Notes under the pieces: generated by a model
The model's database searches: none
What the model saw: the letters and a program-made list of their open reading frames with translations, nothing else
What the model was told of the DNA's origin: nothing
Part shown: positions 41,658-50,540 of the stretch, one piece after another
Position numbering within the stretch: position 1 is the first letter of the stretch
Layout of the letters: each line of letters opens with the position of its first letter
Assembly (NCBI GenBank): GCA_017540605.1
Contig: JAFYAS010000014.1
Location: 1-57,960 of the forward strand
DNA from: Lachnospiraceae bacterium
Lineage (GTDB): Bacteria > Bacillota > Clostridia > Lachnospirales > Lachnospiraceae
Direction: 5' to 3'
DNA length: 57,960 nucleotides
Translations under genes and position numbers: made by a program

Positions 41658-42947
41658 TTACACCTCCACAGTGAAAACTATATATGTTTTTAGTCTGTCT
41701 GCTGAATATTCATTAACTACGCCAAAGCTTCCCGCGTTTTTAAGCACTAGTTTTCTTAATGTGTAAAGGCCGTGGCCATGCTTAGCGTCTTGATTTTTCT
41801 TTGTAGTATATCCATCTGTGAACAATAAAGATTGGAGTTCTTCATCAAGCTTTGGACCTTCGTTGGATGTAATGATCTTTGTTTTACCATTAGATGAATC
41901 TATTATCATGAAGCAGTGTGAATTTTTTGGGGTAGCCTCAAGCATATTGTTGATCAATATAGAAAAGATATCAAGAAGATCCTTTTCATTTGCATTGCTT
42001 GTTAGGTGGTTTTTCTTTATTTTTATGTCAAAGTTTATCCCATTTGAAGCTGCTTGATTGGCCTTGGTAAATAATAGGGCGGCTATGAGCTTCATGTTGA
42101 TCTTTAAGATATTGTAGTTTGCGGGCTCTTTGGTTAAGGTTTCTGCCTGCTGTAACATTTCTGTTTTGAGAGACTCATAGTCCTCGCATACTGATGCCAA
42201 GGAGATGATCGCATTGATCCTGTCATCATACTGGTGTTGAGTCCTTCGAATTTCCTTGATCATATTATCCATCAGATTGGAATTGCTTTTAACTATGGCT
42301 AATTCATCTTTTATTTTGTTTACTTCGTTTTCTTCATAGAGAATAAGGAAATTGAGTATGGCTATTATTAATACACAGATGAAGATGTAAAAAATATTCA
42401 TCTGATAAAGAGTTTCTTTGGTTTTGTAATAAAAATCGATTAACTGAAAAAGCAAAAAAAGATTTATGAGAATAACCCTATTTGATCTGTTTTGCTCTAA
42501 GACCAGATTGTAAAACTTTTTAATTGGGACCATTGCTTTAATCCCAAGGGCAATTATGATAGTTAACAGATTGCAAAGCAAACCTAATCTGTAATCAGAG
42601 ACATCCCTAACAAAGAAACTGACAGCGAATGCGAGGGGCTCCTGGATGGCATACACTATTATATAATTAAGAGAATATAGGACTAGCGTAAGAGATATAT
42701 CGGATTTATATGTGAGTGCAATAACAATGAGACCTATTAAAATATGCATAAGCTTAAGAAAGATCGGGGAATCTATGATCATTTCACAGAAAAAGCCTGA
42801 AATGCTGTAAGCAGAGATGTACATAAGAATTCTTTTAAATAGCTCTCTTTTTTGGCGTGTGTTTATTCTTTCTAGTGAGGAAAGAATGATCATATTGGCA
42901 ATGGCTTCCTCTATGTAATTAAGTAACGTTATTATTGAGTAAATCAT
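41658..42947 (-). CDS. AgrC-like sensor histidine kinase, circuit A
   Basis: A 429-aa GHKL kinase with about six N-terminal membrane segments (1-205). The H-box is RTQHQYDDRINAI (about residue 240), N-box ILINNMLEA and G-box HGHGLYTLRKL. The topology and boxes are those of pheromone receptors. It is divergent from the agrB-agrD pair, so it presumably senses the peptide made by that pair. Confidence 0.9.
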   Translation of the reverse strand: MIYSIITLLNYIEEAIANMIILSSLERINTRQKRELFKRILMYISAYSISGFFCEMIIDSPIFLKLMHILIGLIVIALTYKSDISLTLVLYSLNYIIVYAIQEPLAFAVSFFVRDVSDYRLGLLCNLLTIIIALGIKAMVPIKKFYNLVLEQNRSNRVILINLFLLFQLIDFYYKTKETLYQMNIFYIFICVLIIAILNFLILYEENEVNKIKDELAIVKSNSNLMDNMIKEIRRTQHQYDDRINAIISLASVCEDYESLKTEMLQQAETLTKEPANYNILKINMKLIAALLFTKANQAASNGINFDIKIKKNHLTSNANEKDLLDIFSILINNMLEATPKNSHCFMIIDSSNGKTKIITSNEGPKLDEELQSLLFTDGYTTKKNQDAKHGHGLYTLRKLVLKNAGSFGVVNEYSADRLKTYIVFTVEV

Positions 42948-42966
42948 TTTATCTCCTTTTTTTGAA

Positions 42967-43010
42967 TATTCGTAACTGGTAGTAGCGAAGTTGCTGAACA
43001 GTTACGAATA
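42967..43010. repeat. Dispersed inverted-repeat element, copy 2
   Basis: TATTCGTAACTG and CAGTTACGAATA are perfect 12-bp arms around 20 bp. Its inner 34 bp aligns with 29502-29535. It lies between the divergent kinase and agrB genes, near both promoters. A collapsed form CGTAAC-TAACA-GTTACG is seen at 40911-40927. Confidence 0.65.
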
Positions 43011-43058
43011 CACATATATTATAAAAGAAGAATATGGGGTTTACAAGTTGGTTTTTAT

Positions 43059-43089
43059 GTCGTTTGTGCGCTTTAGCGGTCGTTTGTGC
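43059..43089 (+). promoter_or_regulatory. Direct repeats, probable LytTR (AgrA-like) binding site
   Basis: GTCGTTTGTGC occurs twice, at 43059-43069 and 43079-43089, 20 bp apart. LytTR regulators bind pairs of about 9-bp direct repeats on one DNA face with a CGTT-type core. The pair is 58 bp before agrB. Confidence 0.65.
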
Positions 43090-43146
43090 AAAAGGTATTT
43101 ACAAGGCGAAAGCAATGTGTTAATCTCCAGAAACGAGGTGACAATT

Positions 43147-43725
43147 GTGGAGCAAAAACTATTAAAGTTGAGCACGAGAATGACAGAATTCCTTTCGACC
43201 AGGGTTGATCTGACTGCTGATGAGCAAGTAATCATTATATATCAACTTAGGGTGATTCTATCTGATATCTCAATGTTCTCATTTCTTTTGTTTTTATCTT
43301 TTTTACTTGGAAAATGGACGGAGTTTTTGATTTCGTTAATTGCGATGTTAATAACACGCACTCATATAGGTGGTATACACAGGGAAACATATTGGGGGTG
43401 TTGTGCCCACACTTTGCTGTTTTTTACGGCTGTTATTCTTCTCGCAGATATACTTTCGAAGACTTGTTTTTGGGGAATATACGTAGTGTTTGTGATCGTT
43501 GATATTGTTTTTGCACCTTGTCCATCGTTAGAGAGAGGTAGGTTCGGTGTTAATGCAAGAAAACGAATGAAGTTGCTCGCTGTTATTGGTGTTATATTAT
43601 GCGGGCTTTGTGGCGTGATTGTTATTCCGGAATATAACAATATAATCATGGTAACCCTTAGCTTAGTTCATATCGAATTTATGCTGAAGCTTACGATGGG
43701 AAGGAGGACGAACAAAAATGCTTAA
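43147..43725 (+). CDS. AgrB-like pheromone-processing membrane protease
   Basis: A 192-aa membrane protein of the accessory gene regulator B family. The catalytic pair is His and Cys in GGIHRETYWGCCAHT, seven residues apart as in AgrB (His77/Cys84). Multiple membrane helices follow. It cleaves and cyclises the AgrD precursor encoded immediately downstream. GTG 43147 is chosen because GAGGTG lies 6 bases upstream and the resulting length matches the family; the frame is open from 42991 but that part crosses regulatory sites. Confidence 0.9.
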   Translation: MEQKLLKLSTRMTEFLSTRVDLTADEQVIIIYQLRVILSDISMFSFLLFLSFLLGKWTEFLISLIAMLITRTHIGGIHRETYWGCCAHTLLFFTAVILLADILSKTCFWGIYVVFVIVDIVFAPCPSLERGRFGVNARKRMKLLAVIGVILCGLCGVIVIPEYNNIIMVTLSLVHIEFMLKLTMGRRTNKNA

Positions 43726-43843
43726 ATGGATATGCAATTATCTTATAGCATCTGCGAGTATTGCTGCATTTATTTCCTGTTCAGGATATAAATGGGGCGA
43801 AACTGAGATGCCAGAAGCTTTGAAGAAGCTTAATGAGGAATGA
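43718..43843 (+). CDS. AgrD-like autoinducer peptide precursor, circuit A
   Basis: A 41-aa precursor read directly (ATG 43718, stop 43841-43843), overlapping the agrB end by 8 bases, with AAGGAGG at 43701-43707. An amphipathic/hydrophobic N-terminal part (MLKWICNYLIASASIAAF) is followed by CSGYKW, the likely macrocycle, and an acidic recognition tail GETEMPEALKKL. This is the layout of cyclic (thio)lactone pheromones, with ring closure from Cys to the end of the released peptide. The exact cut sites are inferred. Confidence 0.88.
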   Translation: MLKWICNYLIASASIAAFISCSGYKWGETEMPEALKKLNEE

Positions 43844-43910
43844 TTGTATTTCAAATCAATCAGATGGTTGTTAAATAAAGATTTTGTAAATTCAAATTTT
43901 GGAGGCTTCT

Positions 43911-44378
43911 ATGAAAAAGGCAAATATTCTTGTTACTACAATGTGCTGTATGATGCTTGTTTTAAGTGTTTTCGGAATCAGTACCAGAGTATCTAAAGCA
44001 AGTACAACAGATACAAATTGGGGATTTTCGTTAAGTGTAAATGATTCGGGGTATCAATATATGAGTGCACGAGCGAAAAGTAATACTTCAAAGATTTATA
44101 TTTATTGGATTACTTGTAATTACGGAGCGGTGTCTTCAATAACAGTATCTCCTTACGGTACTGCAACAGCTCACGGTGCTTTACAGGCGGCTGGTACAGC
44201 AAATGGTGGTGTTAGAGCTTATTCCATGAACGCTTATGGTAAATATTCCTTAAGAAACTATGTTCATGAGCTTGGATTAGGTTATGCTCGACCAGGTATG
44301 CGTGGAGCTGGAGGTTCCGGTGTGGCAAGTGGAAAATGGAGTCCTGATAGCACTAAAAACTATACTCTGTTACAGTAA
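43911..44378 (+). CDS. Small exported protein of circuit A
   Basis: A 155-aa protein with a signal peptide (to about residue 30, KKANILVTTMCCMMLVLSVF, cut after SKAS). The mature part starts TTDTNWGFSLSV and is rich in Tyr, Ser, Gly and Thr. It loosely recalls small exported proteins of the DUF2712 type often found beside ABC exporters, but this is not confirmed. It follows agrD after 67 bp, with GGAGG before the ATG. It is probably the pheromone-controlled product, perhaps a bacteriocin-like or surface protein. Confidence 0.65.
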   Translation: MKKANILVTTMCCMMLVLSVFGISTRVSKASTTDTNWGFSLSVNDSGYQYMSARAKSNTSKIYIYWITCNYGAVSSITVSPYGTATAHGALQAAGTANGGVRAYSMNAYGKYSLRNYVHELGLGYARPGMRGAGGSGVASGKWSPDSTKNYTLLQ

Positions 44379-44385
44379 TTGTTCG

Positions 44386-44412
44386 GGGCGCAAAGGCTTG
44401 TCCTTTGTGCCC
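44386..44412 (+). promoter_or_regulatory. Intercistronic hairpin after the exported protein gene
   Basis: GGGCGCAAAGG and CCTTTGTGCCC enclose CTTGT, with one G-U pair. No T-run follows. It may stabilise the mRNA of the exported protein or partly attenuate the downstream membrane and ABC genes. Confidence 0.6.
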
Positions 44413-44432
44413 TAATTATGTGAGGTTCTATA

Positions 44433-45311
44433 ATGGATAAGAAATATAAAATAATAGTGGTTATCATTTTGGGTGCATTTGTTTTTATGAGTGGAATGCT
44501 TAGACACTACGAAAATAGATATGAGAAAACAGATAAAGAATCGGATAATATTACAGAATCCATATCTGAACAAAATGATAATTTTATGGATACTCTAAAT
44601 GCTGATATTGAGAGAAATGAAAAGGAAGGAAACATTTTTGCTCAGGGTGACAAGGTTAAATTTGGAAATTTTGAATACACTTTGAAAGAATCAAAAATCT
44701 TCAAAACATATGATTCTCTTATGGAAAGCGTGGAGGATTATGATAAGAGAGGAGAAAAAATAGATGCTATTCCAAAGCAAATCGATAACACATATTATTT
44801 GAAAATGGTTTTTGATATTACTAATCCGGCTAAATCGGATACAGAGTTTGATTATTTTAAGGTAGGAATTGCCTTGTCAGAAAAAGAGAAAAAGAGTGAT
44901 CGCATAACAGGACATCCTGAGTATTATTACTCTGTTGATGAGCCACTTTATGTTGGCGGTGATTTCAGATATGTAGAGGATAAAAATACTGATAGTTATG
45001 ATTTGATAATTCCTTCGGAAACGACATTAAAGGTTACTATGCTATATGAAATTAGTGTGCTTGATGAGGTGAGATGTAATAATCAAAGACAGCGAATTCT
45101 TGATGAGGGTGGTATTAAGGCTATAGAAAAAGAATTTAATGTATCTGATTATTATGTTCCTATTCAGGAGGTATATAACTTACCTCCTGATATTTATGTT
45201 CGAATAGCCGGTAACCTTGATGTGGGTAATTTGATTGATGATTATAGTAAGGATTCTTTGGAGAGGTATATCCTTTGTGATATAGAGGGGATGGATATGA
45301 TATATGAATAA
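44433..45311 (+). CDS. Membrane-anchored extracellular protein, unknown
   Basis: A 292-aa protein with one N-terminal membrane anchor (about 5-22) and an extracytoplasmic domain rich in Asp, Glu and Tyr. The region from about 70 (GDKVKFGNFEYTLKES) to 230 has a beta-sandwich-like pattern seen in DUF4352/DUF5028-type lipoprotein relatives; this is only suggestive. It overlaps the next gene by 8 bases. It could be an immunity or accessory protein for the neighbouring exported product. Confidence 0.5.
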   Translation: MDKKYKIIVVIILGAFVFMSGMLRHYENRYEKTDKESDNITESISEQNDNFMDTLNADIERNEKEGNIFAQGDKVKFGNFEYTLKESKIFKTYDSLMESVEDYDKRGEKIDAIPKQIDNTYYLKMVFDITNPAKSDTEFDYFKVGIALSEKEKKSDRITGHPEYYYSVDEPLYVGGDFRYVEDKNTDSYDLIIPSETTLKVTMLYEISVLDEVRCNNQRQRILDEGGIKAIEKEFNVSDYYVPIQEVYNLPPDIYVRIAGNLDVGNLIDDYSKDSLERYILCDIEGMDMIYE

Positions 45312-45864
45312 TAAAAGATGGCTCCATTTTGCTTTTGTTTTTTTAATTCTTTTTTCTGTGTTTCGTATTGCGTGGGTAAATTATTATGCCAAAACACCTG
45401 AGAAACATTTATATTTACAGAATGAAAAAATAATATCGAAGGGTGTATCTTATAGTTTGGAGAAGGCTGTGCTATGGAATTATGATTTGTTTTTTGATAA
45501 TTATCCTGAATATAAAGAGTATAAAGAAGAGGACAAGGTATATAAGAATGCAAAGTTGTTGATGCTCGATATCAAGGTGGAAATTCAACATAAAGAAAAT
45601 GTTTTTAATGCAAGTCTTCCTTTGAAATATGAGAATGTATTTAATATGCCGGATCCTTTTTTCTTTGAGGCATTAAACCCTATTTTGAAAAACGGTATTC
45701 ATTCTGGCGATATAATAAAATTGCCATACGAGATATATTCAATTAATTTAAAAAAAGATCAATGGCGAAAAGTGTGTGATTCAGAAATGGAGTATAACTT
45801 GGTTTTTTCAAATTATCCTGAACGCAAAGAATTGCGCATTAACGACTATGAGGTGATGGAATAA
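45304..45864 (+). CDS. Second membrane-anchored protein of circuit A
   Basis: A 186-aa protein with one N-terminal membrane anchor (about 6-24) and an extracellular domain (VSYSLEKAVLWNYDLF, LLMLDIKVEIQHKENVF) of the same general plan as the preceding gene product. The two may be distant paralogues. The start overlaps the preceding stop, and its own stop overlaps the permease start by 1 base. Confidence 0.5.
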   Translation: MNNKRWLHFAFVFLILFSVFRIAWVNYYAKTPEKHLYLQNEKIISKGVSYSLEKAVLWNYDLFFDNYPEYKEYKEEDKVYKNAKLLMLDIKVEIQHKENVFNASLPLKYENVFNMPDPFFFEALNPILKNGIHSGDIIKLPYEIYSINLKKDQWRKVCDSEMEYNLVFSNYPERKELRINDYEVME

Positions 45865-46718
45865 TGATGACAATGGAACTGAAAAGAGGTTTTACTAGTA
45901 GAGGTTTTAAATTAGCTATTATCATAGGCGTTTTCATAGTGATTCTTCAGTATTTATGGTTTGGACATCATACTTATAAAGTGAACCAGCAAGAGCTAAG
46001 TTCAATGTTATCTTTGGAGAAAAATGATGCAGATTATGGATGGTGGTTTGAAACTGGATTATTGGAAGGTTGGATCGGATGTGAGAATTATTCGATGTTT
46101 AACCACATTTATTATTTTGCGTTCCCTTTGATTGCTGTTATGCCATTTGCTTTATCCTATCTCTACGATTGGAGAAGTGGTTATGCTAATCAATTGATAA
46201 CTCGTGCTGGAAGATCTGATTATCACTTTTCTAAAATGGTTGCAGTTTTTTTATCTGGTGGTGTTTCGGTGTCTATTCCACTTGTTGTTAGTTTATGGCT
46301 GTATCTTATGAAGCTTCCGGTGTTGGGAATTGATTGTATTTCAATGCAATCGGTTGTTTCAAACGCAGATATGCTTTCAGAAATGTATTTTAATTTCCCG
46401 CTTATTTATGCATTAATATACATCTTTATTGATTTTTTTATTGGCGGAATATATGCAACGCTGACACTTTTGGTCTCGAGATTCAGCGAGAATCTTTTTT
46501 TAGCTGGTTTGAGTCCGACATTGTATCACATCACGCTGCTTTACAGTGTAAACATTCTTCTTCCCGGAAGTGATTCATACAATTTGGCTATGATAGTCAA
46601 TCCGTCACAGTTTTATGCAACAGTCTCGGGATTGGAGGCCCTGATTACGATAGTTTTGCATATTTTTATCCTTCCTTTGATCTTCATATTAACGGGGCGA
46701 CAAAGAGAAATGATTTAA
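45864..46718 (+). CDS. ABC-2-type permease subunit
   Basis: A 284-aa integral membrane protein with about six hydrophobic segments. The LITRAGRSDYHFSKM element before the second membrane block is of the kind found in bacteriocin and immunity ABC permeases. It pairs with the ATPase gene that follows. Confidence 0.7.
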   Translation: MMTMELKRGFTSRGFKLAIIIGVFIVILQYLWFGHHTYKVNQQELSSMLSLEKNDADYGWWFETGLLEGWIGCENYSMFNHIYYFAFPLIAVMPFALSYLYDWRSGYANQLITRAGRSDYHFSKMVAVFLSGGVSVSIPLVVSLWLYLMKLPVLGIDCISMQSVVSNADMLSEMYFNFPLIYALIYIFIDFFIGGIYATLTLLVSRFSENLFLAGLSPTLYHITLLYSVNILLPGSDSYNLAMIVNPSQFYATVSGLEALITIVLHIFILPLIFILTGRQREMI

Positions 46719-46728
46719 GGAGAATATC

Positions 46729-47367
46729 ATGATTATAGAGGTGAATAATTATACTAAAACTATAAGACGCAATAATGTATTAAATAAAATATCATTTACA
46801 TTTCATGGTGGTAAAATATACGGCCTTAGTGGAAAAAACGGCTGTGGTAAAACTATGCTTATGCGAGCTGTGTCAGGACTGATATTACCATCCTCAGGTT
46901 TTGTTGAGGTTGATAAAAAGCGGATTGGAAGAGACATTTCATTTCCGGAGAGTGTTGGGCTGTTACTTGAAAATCCTTCGTTTCCAGGGGATTATACAGG
47001 GAGAGATAATCTTGAGTTGCTTAACAAGATAAGAAGAGAAGATATTGATTATGATAGTTTGCTTGATTCAGTAGGTCTGGATCATAATGACCAAAGGAAA
47101 TACCGGAGATACTCTCTTGGTATGAAACAGAGGTTAGGAATAGCGGCTGCTATTATGGGACAGCCATCTTTGATATTATTAGATGAGCCAATAAATGCGA
47201 TTGATGAAATAGGTGTGGAGCTTATCAAAAAGACGATACTTTCTTTAAAGAATGAAGATAGAATAATAATTATCGCTTGTCATGATATGGATGAGATGCG
47301 ATTGTTTGCGGATGATATCATTTATATGAGCGAAGGGGAGATAGTCAAAGTTGAATCGCTTGAATAA
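46729..47367 (+). CDS. ABC transporter ATPase
   Basis: A 212-aa ATPase. Walker A is GLSGKNGCGKTML, the signature is YSLGMKQRLGI, Walker B is LILLDEP, and the switch His is in IIACHDMDEM. It is closest in style to bacteriocin/lantibiotic immunity-type ATPases. AAGGAG precedes the ATG. Confidence 0.92.
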   Translation: MIIEVNNYTKTIRRNNVLNKISFTFHGGKIYGLSGKNGCGKTMLMRAVSGLILPSSGFVEVDKKRIGRDISFPESVGLLLENPSFPGDYTGRDNLELLNKIRREDIDYDSLLDSVGLDHNDQRKYRRYSLGMKQRLGIAAAIMGQPSLILLDEPINAIDEIGVELIKKTILSLKNEDRIIIIACHDMDEMRLFADDIIYMSEGEIVKVESLE

Positions 47368-48214
47368 TAGAAAATTTAAGAATTTTGTATTCTGTACAGT
47401 AAATGAAATAAGAACAATGATATCTAAACGTTTTTTTAGATTTTCTTTTACGTTTGTGATGGTGATGATAGCTTTTAAAATATTTGAAATCCAGACGGAG
47501 TGGATCTGGGATAAAAGTGGAGATCATTGGTCATTGATTGAAAATATAATGTATCTGTTTTGGGGGCAAAGAGAGTATAGATTTTCAGGGAAAGCAACAG
47601 ATGGATTTACTGTTCCCTTTGTTTGGCTGTTTGTTATTGCCTTACTTATGTTTAATGAAGGGGATCTGATTGGTGAAGATTATAATTCGCATGGCGTTTT
47701 AAAGCTTGTGAGATCTCAAAGCAGGTTATTATGGTGGCTTTCTAAATGCATAACTGCTTTGGTGGGAACTCTAATTTATATGGTAGTCATCGTTTTAGTG
47801 GGGCTTGGATATGAATGGCTAGAGTTTGGAGGAATATCGACGGATGTTCATGCTCATATGATTATCAATTGGTTTGGGACTGAATCAATAAGCTTATTTT
47901 CAGAAAATGGGTACATGATTTTCACGGTTATAATACTTTTTCTGATATTTCAATCGTTGATGTTTTTGTTTTTAAACATGTTGATCAATAATTTGTCTGC
48001 GGTAATTATAATGATATCGTATAATATAGCAGGTGTTTATTATGGGAATGCTTTCTTTCCCTTTGCATATGGCATGTTAGTAAGATACTGTAATTCTGCA
48101 GAACCGGGAATAACTGTTTTGAACGAAACAGTGGGCTCACTATATTTGCTGACCATATCATTAATCATAATAGTAGTGGGGGGATTCATTTTTACTAAGA
48201 AAGATATCATATAG
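47351..48214 (+). CDS. Second ABC-2-type permease subunit
   Basis: A 287-aa integral membrane protein with about six membrane segments. TTG 47351 start inside the ATPase gene end (17-base overlap), with GGGGAG at 47335-47340. It completes a transporter of two different permeases and one ATPase, suited to export or to protection from a peptide. Confidence 0.72.
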   Translation: MNRLNNRKFKNFVFCTVNEIRTMISKRFFRFSFTFVMVMIAFKIFEIQTEWIWDKSGDHWSLIENIMYLFWGQREYRFSGKATDGFTVPFVWLFVIALLMFNEGDLIGEDYNSHGVLKLVRSQSRLLWWLSKCITALVGTLIYMVVIVLVGLGYEWLEFGGISTDVHAHMIINWFGTESISLFSENGYMIFTVIILFLIFQSLMFLFLNMLINNLSAVIIMISYNIAGVYYGNAFFPFAYGMLVRYCNSAEPGITVLNETVGSLYLLTISLIIIVVGGFIFTKKDII

Positions 48215-48294
48215 AGACCATAGAGCTGTCTCCTGATACATTAAAGAATCCGAATCTTGTGACACCTAATACCTAGCTACAAAGTCAGGAACAG

Positions 48295-48337
48295 AACCCA
48301 ACATGCCTCTAAATGATGAGGATCGTGTTGGTTTTTT
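48295..48337 (+). terminator. Terminator after the circuit A ABC genes
   Basis: AACCCAACATG...CCTC pairs with GAGG...CGTGTTGGTT, followed by six T residues. It closes the agrB-to-permease unit. Confidence 0.88.
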
Positions 48338-48426
48338 GTAGAATAATGTGCCGCCATATTTTTGTTGAAAGAAAAAAAGAATTAGTATATCATATGGTTT
48401 ATAGAAGATAGGAAGGCGGTGATCAT

Positions 48427-50127
48427 ATGGCAAAGCAGATAGCGATAGGCAGTCAGAGTTATTCTAAGCTGATAGAGAATGATTATTTTTATATAGATAA
48501 GACCGGGTTTATTCGTGATTGGTGGAATAACGGTGATGATGTGACCCTGATCACCAGACCAAGACGTTTCGGAAAGACTATAACCATTGATATGCTTAAT
48601 TGCTTCTTTTCGCTAAAGTATAGTGGAAGAAGTGATCTTTTTGAGCAATTTGAGATATGGAAGGATGAGAAGTTAAAGAAACTTCAGGGGACATATCCTG
48701 TGATTTTTTTGACCTTTGCTGGAGTGAAGGGAAAGACTTATAAGGATGCGGTCGCAGGGATAAAGAAGCAGATAGTAAAAATATTCTCTGATTATTCATA
48801 TCTAAATGGATATGAAGGTTTTAATGAGAATGAGAAAACTGCATTGTCGAATATTTCTGAAGAAATGAATGATATTGATGCTGAGTATGCTCTTAATCTT
48901 CTCTCGACCCTCCTTGAGAAATATCATGGCAGGAAGGTCCTTATCTTCCTTGACGAATATGACACACCATTGCAGGAGGCGTATATTCAGGGATACTGGG
49001 ATGATATGACGGCATTTATCCGGACAATGTTCAACAACACATTCAAGACCAATCCCTCGTTGGAAAGAGGCGTGATGACAGGTATCACGAGAGTGAGCAA
49101 GGAATCGATTTTTTCTGATCTCAACAATCTGGTAGTTGTAACCACTACATCTGATAAATATGCGACAGCCTTTGGCTTTACCGAGGAAGAGGTCTTCTCT
49201 GCTATTGATTCGCAGGGGTACAGTGATGATATCAAGAAGGATGTAAAGTTCTGGTATGACGGCTTCACTTTTGGTAAACACACAGACATCTACAATCCAT
49301 GGTCGATAACGCATTTTCTTGAAGATGGAAAGTTCGACACATATTGGGCTAATTCAAGTGGTAACGGTCTGGTAAGGCACCTTATTCAGGGTGGAGATAC
49401 TGAGGTGAAGACAGAGTTTCAGAAGCTGATAGAAGAAGAATGTATAGAAGCACCGATAGATGAGCAGATCGTATTCAGCCAGTTGTCGGAAAACCGCAGT
49501 GCTATCTGGAGTCTTCTTCTAGCGTCCGGATATCTGAAATGTGAATCCATCATACAGCCTGACCCGAAGGATATAGCGATATACAGACTCTGCCTCACTA
49601 ACTTTGAAGTCAAAAAGATGTTTAAAAGGATGGTAATAGACTGGTTCGCAAAGGACAACTCCTTCAACCTCTTTGTGTCCGCTATGTTTAAAGGCGATCT
49701 GCGAAGCATGAACCATTACATGAACAAGGTGGCACTCAATACATTTAGTTACTTTGATGCGGGAAGTAAGCCGTCCGAGGAGGAACCTGAAAAGTTCTAT
49801 CACGGCTTTGTACTTGGACTGTTGGTAGATAAGGCAAAGGATTATACATTGAAGTCTAACAGAGAAAGCGGCTTCGGTAGATACGATGTGGTGCTTGAGC
49901 CAAAGAATAAGAATGATATAGCGGTCATCATAGAGTTCAAGGTGTACGACAAGGAATACGACGATGAGGATGAGCTCTCCGATACCGCCGATAATGCCCT
50001 TAAGCAGATAGAAGAGATGAAGTACGAAGCGGATCTTATCGCACAGGGGATAAGTGAGGATAAGATACTTAAGTATGGCTTTGCCTTTAAGGGAAAAAAG
50101 TGTCTGATAAAGAAGCACGAAGGATGA
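48427..50127 (+). CDS. AAA ATPase with PD-(D/E)XK-type C-terminal domain, copy 1
   Basis: A 566-aa protein. The N-terminal ATPase has Walker A-like TRPRRFGKTITIDML and Walker B-like KVLIFLDEYDTPLQ. The C-terminal region ends with GRYDVVLEP...VIIEFKVYD, the core of a PD-(D/E)XK nuclease fold (AAA_ATPase-like/DUF1703 family). This family is highly multiplied in Lachnospiraceae; its function is unsettled, with roles in DNA or RNA cleavage or regulation suggested. A divergent paralogue lies 400 bp downstream. GGCGGTGATC precedes the start. Confidence 0.85.
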   Translation: MAKQIAIGSQSYSKLIENDYFYIDKTGFIRDWWNNGDDVTLITRPRRFGKTITIDMLNCFFSLKYSGRSDLFEQFEIWKDEKLKKLQGTYPVIFLTFAGVKGKTYKDAVAGIKKQIVKIFSDYSYLNGYEGFNENEKTALSNISEEMNDIDAEYALNLLSTLLEKYHGRKVLIFLDEYDTPLQEAYIQGYWDDMTAFIRTMFNNTFKTNPSLERGVMTGITRVSKESIFSDLNNLVVVTTTSDKYATAFGFTEEEVFSAIDSQGYSDDIKKDVKFWYDGFTFGKHTDIYNPWSITHFLEDGKFDTYWANSSGNGLVRHLIQGGDTEVKTEFQKLIEEECIEAPIDEQIVFSQLSENRSAIWSLLLASGYLKCESIIQPDPKDIAIYRLCLTNFEVKKMFKRMVIDWFAKDNSFNLFVSAMFKGDLRSMNHYMNKVALNTFSYFDAGSKPSEEEPEKFYHGFVLGLLVDKAKDYTLKSNRESGFGRYDVVLEPKNKNDIAVIIEFKVYDKEYDDEDELSDTADNALKQIEEMKYEADLIAQGISEDKILKYGFAFKGKKCLIKKHEG

Positions 50128-50164
50128 TAGGATAAAGACAAGCAGCTTGAAACCATGCTAAAAA

Positions 50165-50200
50165 GAGATCTGTCTCACAGTAGTGAGGTGGATCTTTTTT
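50165..50200 (+). terminator. Terminator after ATPase copy 1
   Basis: AGATC, CTCAC, GTGAG and GATCT form a nested stem, followed by six T residues. Confidence 0.85.
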
Positions 50201-50258
50201 GCTTTGTGCTTGACACTGTACACTATTTCAATCGATTTTATGTCATTCGTGCTGTGGA

Positions 50259-50492
50259 TTGGTTATTCGTGTAGACCCCCTTTACAAAAATGAGGGGAGG
50301 GGTGATAATATAGGAAATAAAACGAATCAATCCGGATATGGGGCAACTGTTAAGGCTAAGACTATCTATAAGGACAATTTAGGGGTTAAGCATAGCGTTT
50401 ATGGGGCTTGCATCGGGAATAGGAATAAAGGGGATACTTCCTTAAAAGCAGAGAATTGGATAATGAAAACTATAGCATTATCCGTATTTTAG
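50259..50492 (+). pseudogene. Possible remnant of a small exported-protein gene
   Basis: An open frame of up to 77 codons reads GNKTNQSGYGATVKAKTIYK and then GVKHSVYGACIGNRNKG. It has no ATG with a ribosome binding site; GAGGGGAGGGGTGATAAT is present, but an ATA stands where a start would fit. The composition resembles the mature parts of the small exported proteins of circuits A and C. Low certainty. The rest of 50201-50540 shows no other gene. Confidence 0.3.
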
Positions 50493-50540
50493 TGATAGAA
50501 TACAGGAAGTGCTGTTTTCATGTTTTTCGGAGGTGAGATC

